DNA of 9,301 bases from an uncultured Lachnospiraceae bacterium (GTDB lineage: Bacteria > Bacillota > Clostridia > Lachnospirales > Lachnospiraceae): the NCBI GenBank assembly GCA_947653315.1, contig CANTGP010000095.1, forward strand, positions 1 through 9,301, in the 5' to 3' direction. The notes under the pieces were generated by a model. That model saw nothing but the letters and a program-made list of their open reading frames with translations, did no database searches and was not told the origin of the DNA. Below are positions 1 to 6,288 of this stretch, piece after piece. Position 1 is the stretch's first letter, and every line of letters begins with the position of its first letter. The position numbers and the translations under genes are program-made.

Positions 1-37
1 GCTCCACACGCGCGAATACATTTGATGTCCTTGCCAT
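1..37 (-). CDS. RelB/DinJ-family antitoxin, N-terminal fragment (cut by window edge)
   Basis: Only the first 12 codons are inside the window, reading MARTSNVFARVE from an ATG at 37-35. This is the typical opening of clostridial RelB/DinJ-type ribbon-helix-helix antitoxins, which usually begin MA.T.N...RVEPE. In such systems the antitoxin binds its own operator and neutralises a RelE/YafQ-type ribonuclease toxin that is often the next gene; here that gene would lie outside the window. An AAAGGATG ribosome-binding stretch lies at about 46-53. A promoter and inverted repeat sit directly upstream, which suits an autoregulated toxin-antitoxin operon. The call rests on very few residues, so the family is probable and not proven. 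A second ATG in another frame at about 56-54 is also open to the edge but gives no recognisable protein. Confidence 0.5.
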   Translation of the reverse strand, partial: MARTSNVFARVE

Positions 38-61
38 CTAAACCACATCCTTTCATGACAT

Positions 62-90
62 AGTATACCGTTTTTGCTTGCGGTATGCAA
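62..90 (-). promoter_or_regulatory. Promoter of the RelB-like gene
   Basis: On the minus strand a -35 box TTGCAT (90-85) and a -10 box TATACT (67-62) are separated by exactly 17 bp. The start codon of the RelB-like gene follows about 25 bases downstream, so the leader would be short. The -10 matches five of six consensus bases; the -35 matches only the TTG part. Confidence 0.5.
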
Positions 91-92
91 GC
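65..92. promoter_or_regulatory. Overlapping inverted repeats, candidate antitoxin operator
   Basis: Two perfect 6-bp inverted repeats overlap here. GCTTGC (76-81) pairs with GCAAGC (87-92) across 5 bp, and ATACCG (65-70) pairs with CGGTAT (81-86) across 10 bp. Together they cover the spacer and both promoter boxes, where an autoregulating antitoxin dimer would be expected to bind. The operator role is inferred from position; only the repeats are seen directly. Confidence 0.4.
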
Positions 93-173
93 GTTCCGCT
101 TTTTATATGGATGTACAAATCAGAATATCCAAAATCTGCAGGAATCGTACACGGTCAGTACAACGCAGAAGTC

Positions 174-208
174 CGGAAGCGGGCAGGGTATTCCCTGCCC
201 GGCTTCCG
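174..208 (-). terminator. Long hairpin downstream of glnA, likely transcript end
   Basis: CGGAAGC-GGGCAGGG (174-188) pairs with CCCTGCCC-GGCTTCCG (193-208), giving a 15-bp stem with a single bulged G (201) and a TATT loop. It starts 21 bases past the glnA stop codon. On the minus strand it is followed by GACTTCTGCG, not a clean T-run. It is therefore either an atypical terminator or a 3'-end stabilising structure. Confidence 0.5.
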
Positions 209-228
209 CATCCGCACCCGTGCCGTCT

Positions 229-1659
229 TTATAAATCGTAATACATCTTAAACTCCGCCGGATTCGGAATCTGCTCCAGCTTCTTCAACTCTCCGCGTTT
301 GCGCGCCACCCAAACGTCAATCAGCCTTTGCGGGAACACGCCGCCCTTTGTCAGATAATCATGGTCTGCCTCCAAGGCATCCAGCGCTTCTCCCAAAGAT
401 TTGGGAAGCCCCTTGATTTTCTTCTGTTCTTCTTCCGACAACGTATACAGGTTAAAGTCATACGGTCCCCAGCCGTTGGCCTCCGGGTCAATTTGGTTTT
501 CAATACCGTCCAATCCCGCCATCAGGATTGCCGCATACGCATAATACGGATTTGCCGTGGCATCCGGGTTGCGCAGTTCAAACCGTTTCGCTTCCGGCGC
601 TTTGGCATAAGCGGGAATACGGATAACCGCGCTGCGGTTGGACGTGGCATAACCCACCGTAACCGGCGCCTCAAATCCCGGCACCAAACGTTTGAAGGAG
701 TTGGTGGAAGGATTGGTGAACGCACATAAAGAAGCGATATGCTTTAACAGCCCTCCCATAAAATAATGGGCGGTACGGCTCAGGCCGGAATATCCGTTCT
801 CATCATAAAATAACGGCTTCCCGTCCTTCATTAGCAGCATGTGCACATGCAGGCCGCTTCCCGCTTCCTGGTAAATGGGCTTGGGAAGGAACGTCGCCGT
901 CCTGCCTTCCTGTGCCGCCATATTTTTGATGATATACTTTATAATCATGGTATTATCCGCCATGGCAGGCATGTCCGCCAGTTCCACTTCTATTTCCATC
1001 TGCCCCGGTCCGCCCACTTCGTGGTGATGGTATTTCACTTTAATCCCCCAGTCTTCCATCATCATGCACATACGGCTGCGCAGGTCATATCCTACGTCCT
1101 GCGGCGCCGCCACATGGTAGCCGCCCTTATAGGGCACTTCATACCCGTTATTCCCCGCCGTTTCCAAACTGCAGTTCCAATCCGCCTGTTTCGTATCGAT
1201 GCAGTATCCGCACTGGTGGGGCGTCACTTCATAGCGGGCGCTGTCAAACAGGTAAAATTCAAATTCCGGTCCAATCACCATCCGGTCGGCAATGCCGCTC
1301 TCCTTCATGTACTCCACCGCACGCAGGCTGACATTCTTCGGATACTGGTCGAAAGGTTTGTTTTCCCCTTTGCCGATGGTACAGACGTTTCCGCACATGG
1401 TCAGCGTAGGCACTCCGGCAAACGGATCCACATATGCCGTAGCCGGGTCCGGCAGAAATACCATATCGCTCTTTTCAATAGGGGCATACCCGTAGTTGGA
1501 ACCGTCAAACCCGATACCGTAAGTAAAAGTATCCTCCCCGAAACGCTCCACCGGAATCGTGATATGCCGCCAGCGTCCGTCGATATCCGTCATTTTAAAG
1601 TCAATCATACGGATCTGCTTCTCCTCACACAACTTCCTGATTTCTTTGATTTTGTCCAT
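229..1659 (-). CDS. glnA: Glutamine synthetase type I
   Basis: Makes glutamine from glutamate, ammonia and ATP in the cytoplasm, the main entry of ammonia into metabolism. The 476-residue length fits the GSI dodecamer subunit. Visible family motifs are the FDGS block (D52), GPEFEF with metal-site E132 and E134, HHHE (E214) followed by E222, GSGLHVH with H271, E330 of the flexible-loop region, NRSA.IRIP (R342, R347) and the FELRNPD block with E361 and R363. The region around W161 matches the insert of the GSI-beta subdivision. NLY with Tyr405 lies where the adenylylated tyrosine of enterobacterial GS is found. The C-terminal end, EF.MYYDL, also resembles GSI-beta. The start has a G-rich ribosome-binding stretch (GGGACAGGG) close upstream. 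The gene has its own promoter and is transcribed alone after the permease operon. Confidence 0.95.
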   Translation of the reverse strand: MDKIKEIRKLCEEKQIRMIDFKMTDIDGRWRHITIPVERFGEDTFTYGIGFDGSNYGYAPIEKSDMVFLPDPATAYVDPFAGVPTLTMCGNVCTIGKGENKPFDQYPKNVSLRAVEYMKESGIADRMVIGPEFEFYLFDSARYEVTPHQCGYCIDTKQADWNCSLETAGNNGYEVPYKGGYHVAAPQDVGYDLRSRMCMMMEDWGIKVKYHHHEVGGPGQMEIEVELADMPAMADNTMIIKYIIKNMAAQEGRTATFLPKPIYQEAGSGLHVHMLLMKDGKPLFYDENGYSGLSRTAHYFMGGLLKHIASLCAFTNPSTNSFKRLVPGFEAPVTVGYATSNRSAVIRIPAYAKAPEAKRFELRNPDATANPYYAYAAILMAGLDGIENQIDPEANGWGPYDFNLYTLSEEEQKKIKGLPKSLGEALDALEADHDYLTKGGVFPQRLIDVWVARKRGELKKLEQIPNPAEFKMYYDL

Positions 1660-1685
1660 AACCCTGTCCCTTTCCCGTCACATTT

Positions 1686-1713
1686 GGCACTGCCTTGAGC
1701 TTTCGGCACCGCC
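1686..1713 (-). repeat. Short direct repeat in the glnA leader
   Basis: GGCGGTGCC (1713-1705) and GGCAGTGCC (1694-1686), read on the minus strand, match at 8 of 9 bases with a 19-base period. They lie between the predicted transcription start and the glnA start codon. They could be protein or RNA control sites, or chance; nothing here resembles the known GlnR box. Confidence 0.3.
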
Positions 1714-1730
1714 CTTACGTATTTTTCTTG

Positions 1731-1758
1731 ATTATAACATAAATCCTGCAGGTAAGAA
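1731..1758 (-). promoter_or_regulatory. glnA promoter with extended -10
   Basis: A perfect -10 TATAAT (1736-1731) is preceded by TGT, forming the extended -10 pattern TGnTATAAT. The -35 is weak (TTCTTA at 1758-1753, 16-bp spacer), which is common when the extended -10 is present. The predicted start is near 1724, giving a leader of about 65 bases. Confidence 0.65.
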
Positions 1759-1761
1759 AAG

Positions 1762-1777
1762 GCGGAAATTGCTTTCC
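1762..1777 (-). terminator. Hairpin after the TauE/SafE gene, probable weak terminator
   Basis: On the minus strand CGGAAA-GCAA-TTTCCG forms a 6-bp stem closed by a GNRA-type tetraloop, followed by CCTTTTCTT. It begins a few bases after the permease stop codon and lies just upstream of the glnA promoter, so it could separate the two units. The stem is short and the T-run is interrupted. Confidence 0.4.
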
Positions 1778-1784
1778 GTAAGCG

Positions 1785-2552
1785 TCACCGCAAATAATTC
1801 ACGGCAAGAATAACCCCGCCCAAAACCGTCAGCACCACCCCGGTGGCACGGTTTAAGGTCGCGGCGCTGGCTTTATTGGCAAACTTGGCGGCTATCCTCG
1901 CCCATAACAGCGTGGATGCCACGCAAAGCAGCAGACACCATACATCCGGCATTCCCCCGATGGCAAAATGGCTGGCGGCTCCCGTAAAAGCCGTAAAAGC
2001 CATGATAAACACGCTGGTTCCCACTGCCGTTTTCAATTCGTACCCCAATATGCCGGTCAAAAGGAGCAGCATCATCATACCGCCTCCCGCACCGATAAAC
2101 CCGCAGATAAAGCCCACCACAATACCGCTTAGAACCGACTGGACGATGCGTTTCCTGCCGCTTACCGCTTCCATGGATTCCTTGGTCGTCATGACCGGTT
2201 TCAGGATGAACTTGATACCAAGCAGGAAAGTCATAAACACCGAAAAACTTCCCATCGTGGTATTCGGCACAAGGCTTGCCACCCAGCTTCCGAACAGGGT
2301 GCAGAGCAGCACCGTCACCATCATCACCAACCCGTTCCGGATGTCAAGGTTTTTGTTTTTCCCGTAGGTATAGGCGCTGACGGCGCTTGCCAGCACATCG
2401 CTGGCAAGTGCGATACCGACCGCTTCGTACGCGGGCATTCCCAAAAACGTAATCAACATGGGACTGATAACCGCCGCCGCACTCATACCGGCGAACCCGG
2501 TACCAAGACCGGCGCCCAGCCCCGCCATAAAACAAACGATAAATTCCAACAT
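1785..2552 (-). CDS. TauE/SafE-family membrane permease
   Basis: A 255-residue membrane protein of the sulfite/organosulfonate exporter family (TauE/SafE, formerly DUF81). It has two similar halves of hydrophobic helices. The second half carries the family's glycine-rich helix (GFICGFIGAGGG, residues 147-158) and then AVGTS (176-180). The first half has an equivalent Gly-rich N-terminus (residues 9-22). A hydrophilic cytoplasmic loop lies at about 122-137. Family members move small anions such as sulfite, sulfoacetate or taurine-derived sulfonates; the substrate cannot be read from sequence. GGAGG sits 6 bases before the ATG and overlaps the end of the upstream MarR gene, so the two are co-transcribed and possibly translationally coupled. 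The neighbouring regulator probably controls its level. Confidence 0.9.
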   Translation of the reverse strand: MLEFIVCFMAGLGAGLGTGFAGMSAAAVISPMLITFLGMPAYEAVGIALASDVLASAVSAYTYGKNKNLDIRNGLVMMVTVLLCTLFGSWVASLVPNTTMGSFSVFMTFLLGIKFILKPVMTTKESMEAVSGRKRIVQSVLSGIVVGFICGFIGAGGGMMMLLLLTGILGYELKTAVGTSVFIMAFTAFTGAASHFAIGGMPDVWCLLLCVASTLLWARIAAKFANKASAATLNRATGVVLTVLGGVILAVNYLR

Positions 2553-2563
2553 TTTTTGCCTCC

Positions 2564-3028
2564 TTATTTTTCTCCCATGCTTTCTTCCTTTTTATCTTCC
2601 CTCAAGTAATGCCGGATATTTTCCAAAATATGTTCCATGCACCGCTTCATCCCGTCCACTTCCTCCTGCGGGATTCCCTCCATCATAATGGAAAGAAATT
2701 TCTCCTGCGCCCGCTTCCCATCTGCGGTCACCTCTGCCGCCGCACCGCAAATAACCAAATGAGCGGTCTTACGGTTTTCTTTTTCATAATTTTTCCGGAT
2801 AAAGCCTCGTTCCTCCAAAAGTTTTACGGATGCGGACACCTGGGATTTTGACAGGCAGCGGATTTCCACAATATCCGTCGCAGTATCAAAACAAGGGTTA
2901 TTGGCGAGAAACAACAGGATGTCCAGCTCCATGCGCGTAATCCCGTGTTTCCGGCATATCTGCCCCACACATTTGGAATAAAGGGTTTTCACTGCATTTT
3001 GGTGCTCCAATATGTTTAACGGAATCAT
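2564..3028 (-). CDS. MarR-family transcriptional regulator
   Basis: A 154-residue winged-helix regulator. The core reads as helix (residues 30-43), a helix pair at about 46-58, recognition helix LSKSQVSASVKLLEERG (59-75), and a wing around 80-93 with the ENRKTAHLVI stretch that matches the family's D-R-R-hydrophobic pattern. The flanking N- and C-terminal helices (1-25 and 120-145) would form the dimer interface. Cysteines at 20, 25, 46, 58, 94 and 130 are numerous for a small cytosolic regulator and could allow thiol sensing, but that is inference. GGAGG lies 4-5 bases before the ATG. It is the first gene of the operon with the TauE/SafE permease, with an 11-bp gap. A palindrome over its promoter suggests autorepression relieved by a ligand, probably the anion that the permease exports. 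Confidence 0.9.
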   Translation of the reverse strand: MIPLNILEHQNAVKTLYSKCVGQICRKHGITRMELDILLFLANNPCFDTATDIVEIRCLSKSQVSASVKLLEERGFIRKNYEKENRKTAHLVICGAAAEVTADGKRAQEKFLSIMMEGIPQEEVDGMKRCMEHILENIRHYLREDKKEESMGEK

Positions 3029-3040
3029 ATGCCCTCCTTT

Positions 3041-3058
3041 TTGTTCAATTTAGAACAA
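3041..3058. promoter_or_regulatory. 18-bp palindrome, candidate MarR operator
   Basis: TTGTTC-N6-GAACAA is a perfect 6-bp inverted repeat, AT-rich and of the size typical of MarR dimer sites. It overlaps the edge of the -10 box and the predicted transcription start of the MarR gene, just ahead of its ribosome-binding site. Binding here would block the promoter. Confidence 0.7.
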
Positions 3059-3085
3059 TTTTACTATAAAAAAAGGAAATGTCAA
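3058..3085 (-). promoter_or_regulatory. Promoter of the marR-tauE operon
   Basis: On the minus strand a perfect -35 TTGACA (3085-3080) is followed after 16 bp by -10 TAAAAT (3063-3058), five of six consensus bases. The palindrome at 3041-3058 begins at the last base of this -10 box. Confidence 0.75.
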
Positions 3086-3096
3086 GGAAAATGTAA

Positions 3097-3125
3097 CTGA
3101 CACTCATTTTCCCACATATTTATAT
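3097..3125 (+). promoter_or_regulatory. Tentative promoter for the SpoIID/LysM gene
   Basis: CTGACA (3097-3102) lies 17 bp before TTATAT (3120-3125), a fair -35 and a poor -10. A sporulation sigma factor could equally drive this gene, but I cannot identify such a site with confidence. The gene itself has GAGAGG (3177-3182) 8 bases before its ATG. Confidence 0.25.
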
Positions 3126-3190
3126 CCCATAGGATTCCATCGCCGGAGCATGGGTTCACGGAATCGGAAAAGGAGAGAGAGGATTCAATT

Positions 3191-5011
3191 ATGGCTATCG
3201 GATATTTAAACATACAAGCGCGGACTGCCCATGACGCCGTTCCCCTAAGCGGCGTACAAATCAGGGTCTTTGATTTTTGGGGAAACAGCCTCTATGTACT
3301 GGCTACGGATGAAAACGGGGAAACGCCGACAGTTCCTTTGGAAACCATTGATAAAAGCTATTCGCAAAACCCGTATTTTTCCGGAACGCCTTTTGTCAGC
3401 TACCACGTACTGGCACAGGCTTCCGGATTTAACTCCCTTTACGTTTCGGATATTCCCATTTACGACGGGGAAACGGCTTTCCTGCCGGTTACGCTGGTAC
3501 CCATGCAGGAGACGCAGCGCAGCCCCCGTCAACAGGAAATATCCGTCGGCAAACCGGCAGTGGCTTCCCACGAAATGCGCCATCAGGAGGGGGATGTCAC
3601 GGAGCCGCGCATTCTGCGGCAGGTAGTGATTCCCAATCCCATCACCGTACATCTCGGAACGCCGGGTTCTTCCGCACAAAACGTGCAGGTTGCTTTCCCG
3701 GATTATGTGAAAAACGTGGCCAGCAGTGAGATATACCCCACCTGGCCGGAAAATGCCCTGCGGGCGAACATTTACGCCATCATCACATTTGCGCTGAACC
3801 GCGTATTTACGGAATGGTACCGGAGCAAAGGATACGGCTTTGACATCACAAACAGCACCGCCTATGACCAGGCATTTGTTTACGGACGTCCCATTTACAG
3901 TTCCGTCAGCAGGATCGTGGACGATATTTTCAACGAATATGTCCGTCGGCAGGGACAGCACGCCCCCTATTTCACTTCCTTCTGCAACGGAACCTCCGTG
4001 ACCTGTAACGGGCTTTCCCAATGGGGAACCGTCACGCTGTCAAACCAGGGGCTTTCCCCTTTGCAAATCCTTCGCTCCTATTATCCGAAGGACGTGGAAA
4101 TCGCGCAGACGGATATCATAACGGGCATCGTCTCCTCCTATCCGGGAACTCCCCTGCGGATGGGAAGCACGGGGCTTGACGTACAGACCATCCAAACTTA
4201 CTTAAACCGTATCCGGCGGAATTACCCTGCCATCCCCGCCATTACCGATCCGGCAGGTTCTTTCCAAAACAGCACGAACGCCGCCGTCACCAAATTCCAA
4301 AGTATTTTTAACCTGACCCCTGACGGCATCGTCGGTAAATCCACATGGTACAAAATTTCCAGCCTGTATGCCGCCGTCACGCGGCTCGCGGAACTGGACA
4401 GCGAAGGAACCTCTCTTGGCATCGGTACCGTTCCCCCTTCCGCCGTGCTCCGCCAAGGTTCCAGAGGGCAGGATGTCATCACCCTGCAATACCTGTTGGA
4501 TGTCATCTCCGAATATTATCCCGGCGTCCCAAGCCCGGCACAGGACGGTATCTTCGGAAGCGGAACCGCACAATCGGTCATGGCATTCCAGCGTGCCGTA
4601 AATTTAAGTCCCGACGGCATCGTCGGTGCGCGCACATGGAAGGCCCTCTATGATGCTTACCAGGGCATCGGACAGAATGTCCCGCTGCCATCTCCGGAAC
4701 CGGACGGCGGGACCGTCCGGTATGTGGTACGTTCCGGCGACAGCCTTTGGCTGATTGCCCAAAAATACAATACCACCGTGGATGCCATCAAGCGGTTAAA
4801 CGGTCTGACCAGCGATATCCTGAACATCGGGCAGGTATTGAATATCCCGTCTTCGGGCAGCGCCCCCTATTTTGAATATACGGTCCGCAGCGGCGATACC
4901 CTTTGGCTCTTGGCACAACGATACGGCACCACCGTGGATGCCATCAAGAAAATGAGCGGCATTACCAGCGACCGGTTATCCATCGGGCAGGTATTACGGA
5001 TTCCCTCTTAA
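3191..5011 (+). CDS. SpoIID-like protein with two peptidoglycan-binding and two LysM domains
   Basis: A 606-residue multidomain wall protein. Residues 1-105 look like a carboxypeptidase-regulatory-like beta-sandwich. Residues 165-310 resemble SpoIID, the sporulation lytic transglycosylase: YVKNVASSEIYPTWPENAL places E180 at the position of its catalytic Glu, and SQWG...QG...ILRSYYP (276-299) matches the C-terminal motif. Two PG_binding_1 domains follow (about 318-390 and 415-490), each with the DGI.G...W signature. Two LysM domains end the protein (509-553 and 562-605). The LysM DNA copies share exact stretches of about 20 bp, so they arose by duplication. There is no signal peptide or membrane helix, unlike ordinary secreted wall hydrolases. 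That would suit a protein made in the mother cell and loaded onto the spore cortex or coat, or one exported by another route. The His of the usual GHGVGMSQ motif is absent (here TCNGLSQ), so enzymatic activity is uncertain. Confidence 0.85.
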   Translation: MAIGYLNIQARTAHDAVPLSGVQIRVFDFWGNSLYVLATDENGETPTVPLETIDKSYSQNPYFSGTPFVSYHVLAQASGFNSLYVSDIPIYDGETAFLPVTLVPMQETQRSPRQQEISVGKPAVASHEMRHQEGDVTEPRILRQVVIPNPITVHLGTPGSSAQNVQVAFPDYVKNVASSEIYPTWPENALRANIYAIITFALNRVFTEWYRSKGYGFDITNSTAYDQAFVYGRPIYSSVSRIVDDIFNEYVRRQGQHAPYFTSFCNGTSVTCNGLSQWGTVTLSNQGLSPLQILRSYYPKDVEIAQTDIITGIVSSYPGTPLRMGSTGLDVQTIQTYLNRIRRNYPAIPAITDPAGSFQNSTNAAVTKFQSIFNLTPDGIVGKSTWYKISSLYAAVTRLAELDSEGTSLGIGTVPPSAVLRQGSRGQDVITLQYLLDVISEYYPGVPSPAQDGIFGSGTAQSVMAFQRAVNLSPDGIVGARTWKALYDAYQGIGQNVPLPSPEPDGGTVRYVVRSGDSLWLIAQKYNTTVDAIKRLNGLTSDILNIGQVLNIPSSGSAPYFEYTVRSGDTLWLLAQRYGTTVDAIKKMSGITSDRLSIGQVLRIPS

Positions 5012-5073
5012 CACCGTGCGGGAAAATCCTAAGCCATCCCATGCGCCGCCTTTAAATGCCCGCGTGCAAGACA

Positions 5074-5112
5074 AAAACGGCAGGTCATGCATCAATGCAT
5101 CCCTGCCGTTTT
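5074..5112. terminator. Bidirectional rho-independent terminator
   Basis: AAAACGGCAGG (5074-5084) pairs perfectly with CCTGCCGTTTT (5102-5112), and the loop can pair further through ATGCAT-CA-ATGCAT. The plus strand continues TTTTCCTTTTTA and the minus strand TTTTTGTC. It lies between the convergent SpoIID/LysM and lipoprotein genes and can end both transcripts. Confidence 0.85.
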
Positions 5113-5126
5113 CCTTTTTATGCACA

Positions 5127-5168
5127 GTCCCGTGCAAAGGAAGATGCCGCTAAAGCGGCGCACGGGAC
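5127..5168. repeat. Nested hairpin between the convergent genes
   Basis: GTCCCGTGC (5127-5135) pairs with GCACGGGAC (5160-5168), a perfect 9-bp stem. Inside it GCCGC-TAAA-GCGGC (5146-5159) forms a second 5-bp stem, with a 10-base unpaired stretch on one side. It lies 12 bases after the lipoprotein stop codon and before the bidirectional terminator. There is no T-run on either side, so it may protect the lipoprotein mRNA 3' end. Confidence 0.55.
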
Positions 5169-5180
5169 GCGCGGATTTCT

Positions 5181-6128
5181 TTATTCTGCCGCTTTCGCTT
5201 CTTCCGGAACCGTGAAATCGGCCACATTATTGTAGTTGGAGCAAGTCATGCTGATGGTCATCTTGGGAACATTCATGCTCATTCCCGCTGCCTGGTCGCC
5301 CATTGCCGCAATCATGTTGGTCATCAGTTGGTCCATGACTTCCGTCATATCCATTTCGTACTTCACCGGATATAAAGTCGCCTCGTCAATCCAAACATAC
5401 GTGGTAATTTCCCCAAGACCGTCCAGCATGCTTTCCATCTGGCTTTCATCCAAACCAAGGGAACTTACGGAATCCAATGCGCCGGAACTTAACATGGTCT
5501 GTTTCATTTCATCCCCGGTCATCACATAAGAGTATTTATATGCGCTTGCGCCGTTTACGGTATCTTTTCCTTCTTCCTTGTAAATGGAAGTATCCTCACC
5601 AATGTAACTCTTCATGCTGTCCTGTGCATTGTACTGCGCCAAATCCACAACGCCTACCGCTTGGGAAGTCCATGCGGTACCGTCGTTCATGTACATCATG
5701 CAGGTACCGTCTTCCGCCACTTCGGCATACATATCCATTTCCATGGTTCCCTGCGCGCCCGCATCCATTACCATTTCCATCTTGATTTTCAGCGGGTCTT
5801 CAAACATAGCCATTTTCATGGTAGTGGAAGTTTCCATCGTTTCTTCCTCACCGTTCGCACTGAGTTTCAAATCCATGTCCATCAGCATTTCCGCTTCCAT
5901 GCTGGTAACGGACTCCAAGTTCTCCAATGCCTTCTCAATGGGATTTATTTCCGGTTCCGCCTCCGCTTCTTCCGCTTTCGTATCTTCCCCTGCCGGAAGG
6001 TCTGCGCTCTCCTCCGACTGCTGTGTGCTCTGTGTAGGTATGCTGCTGCCGCCCTTGTCATCACCGCATGCGGTAATGGACAATGCCATGGCTGCCGTTA
6101 AAAACATGGTCAGTAATCTTCTTTTCAT
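5181..6128 (-). CDS. Methionine-rich secreted lipoprotein of unknown function
   Basis: A 315-residue lipoprotein. The signal peptide is KRR plus a hydrophobic stretch and lipobox ITAC, with Cys21 as the lipidated residue; it should be anchored on the outer face of the membrane. Residues 22-60 are a Ser/Glu/Ala-rich flexible linker. The rest has repeated strand-like runs with alternating Met (for example MKMAM, MEMVM, MEMDMY), resembling the DUF6612 or LppX/LolA-like lipoprotein fold that often binds hydrophobic ligands; this assignment is by general resemblance. About 33 of 295 mature residues are Met by hand count. The start at 6128 is chosen because AAGGAGAGG lies 7 bases upstream and the signal peptide begins there. 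The upstream in-frame ATG at 6152 would translate that ribosome-binding site. It has its own promoter and a 3' hairpin and terminator. Confidence 0.8.
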   Translation of the reverse strand: MKRRLLTMFLTAAMALSITACGDDKGGSSIPTQSTQQSEESADLPAGEDTKAEEAEAEPEINPIEKALENLESVTSMEAEMLMDMDLKLSANGEEETMETSTTMKMAMFEDPLKIKMEMVMDAGAQGTMEMDMYAEVAEDGTCMMYMNDGTAWTSQAVGVVDLAQYNAQDSMKSYIGEDTSIYKEEGKDTVNGASAYKYSYVMTGDEMKQTMLSSGALDSVSSLGLDESQMESMLDGLGEITTYVWIDEATLYPVKYEMDMTEVMDQLMTNMIAAMGDQAAGMSMNVPKMTISMTCSNYNNVADFTVPEEAKAAE

Positions 6129-6171
6129 AATTATTCCTCTCCTTATTTTCATTGGGTCACTGCCCTGTTTT

Positions 6172-6199
6172 ATAATACCACTAAAAAGTTTTTTGTCAA
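6172..6199 (-). promoter_or_regulatory. Promoter of the lipoprotein gene
   Basis: A perfect -35 TTGACA (6199-6194), a 16-bp spacer and -10 TATTAT (6177-6172) lie on the minus strand, preceded by an A/T-rich tract (6203-6220) that could act as an UP-like element. The predicted leader is about 37 bases. Confidence 0.75.
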
Positions 6200-6288
6200 A
6201 TGGTTTTATAAAAAAATAAGGTTGGGAAGATTTGGGACGGTAAAAACCGGCTGTTTCCTGACCATCGGCGGCCTTCTGCGCCGTCCGC

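Noticed and set aside
841..1698. 285-codon plus-strand open frame opposite glnA
   Set aside because: It is antisense to a clear glutamine synthetase, is rich in His/Arg/Phe as expected from a shadow frame, and has no recognisable domain or ribosome-binding site.
1843..2367. 174-codon plus-strand frame opposite the TauE/SafE gene
   Set aside because: It lies fully inside a well-supported membrane protein gene, and its composition follows from the complement of that gene.
3133..3165. GATTCC...GGAATC inverted repeat before the SpoIID/LysM gene
   Set aside because: Only 6 bp with a 21-base loop; too weak to separate from chance.
3245..4021. 258-codon minus-strand frame inside the SpoIID/LysM gene
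   Set aside because: Shadow of a gene with strong domain evidence; no family features or start signals.
4715..5005. Repeated DNA at the end of the SpoIID/LysM gene as a mobile or CRISPR-like repeat
   Set aside because: The repeats encode two in-frame LysM domains and are explained by domain duplication.
6234..6288. GGACGG/CCGTCC long-range pair as terminator of the MBL-fold gene
   Set aside because: The arms are only 6-7 bp with a long loop and no T-run follows; no clear terminator was found for that gene.
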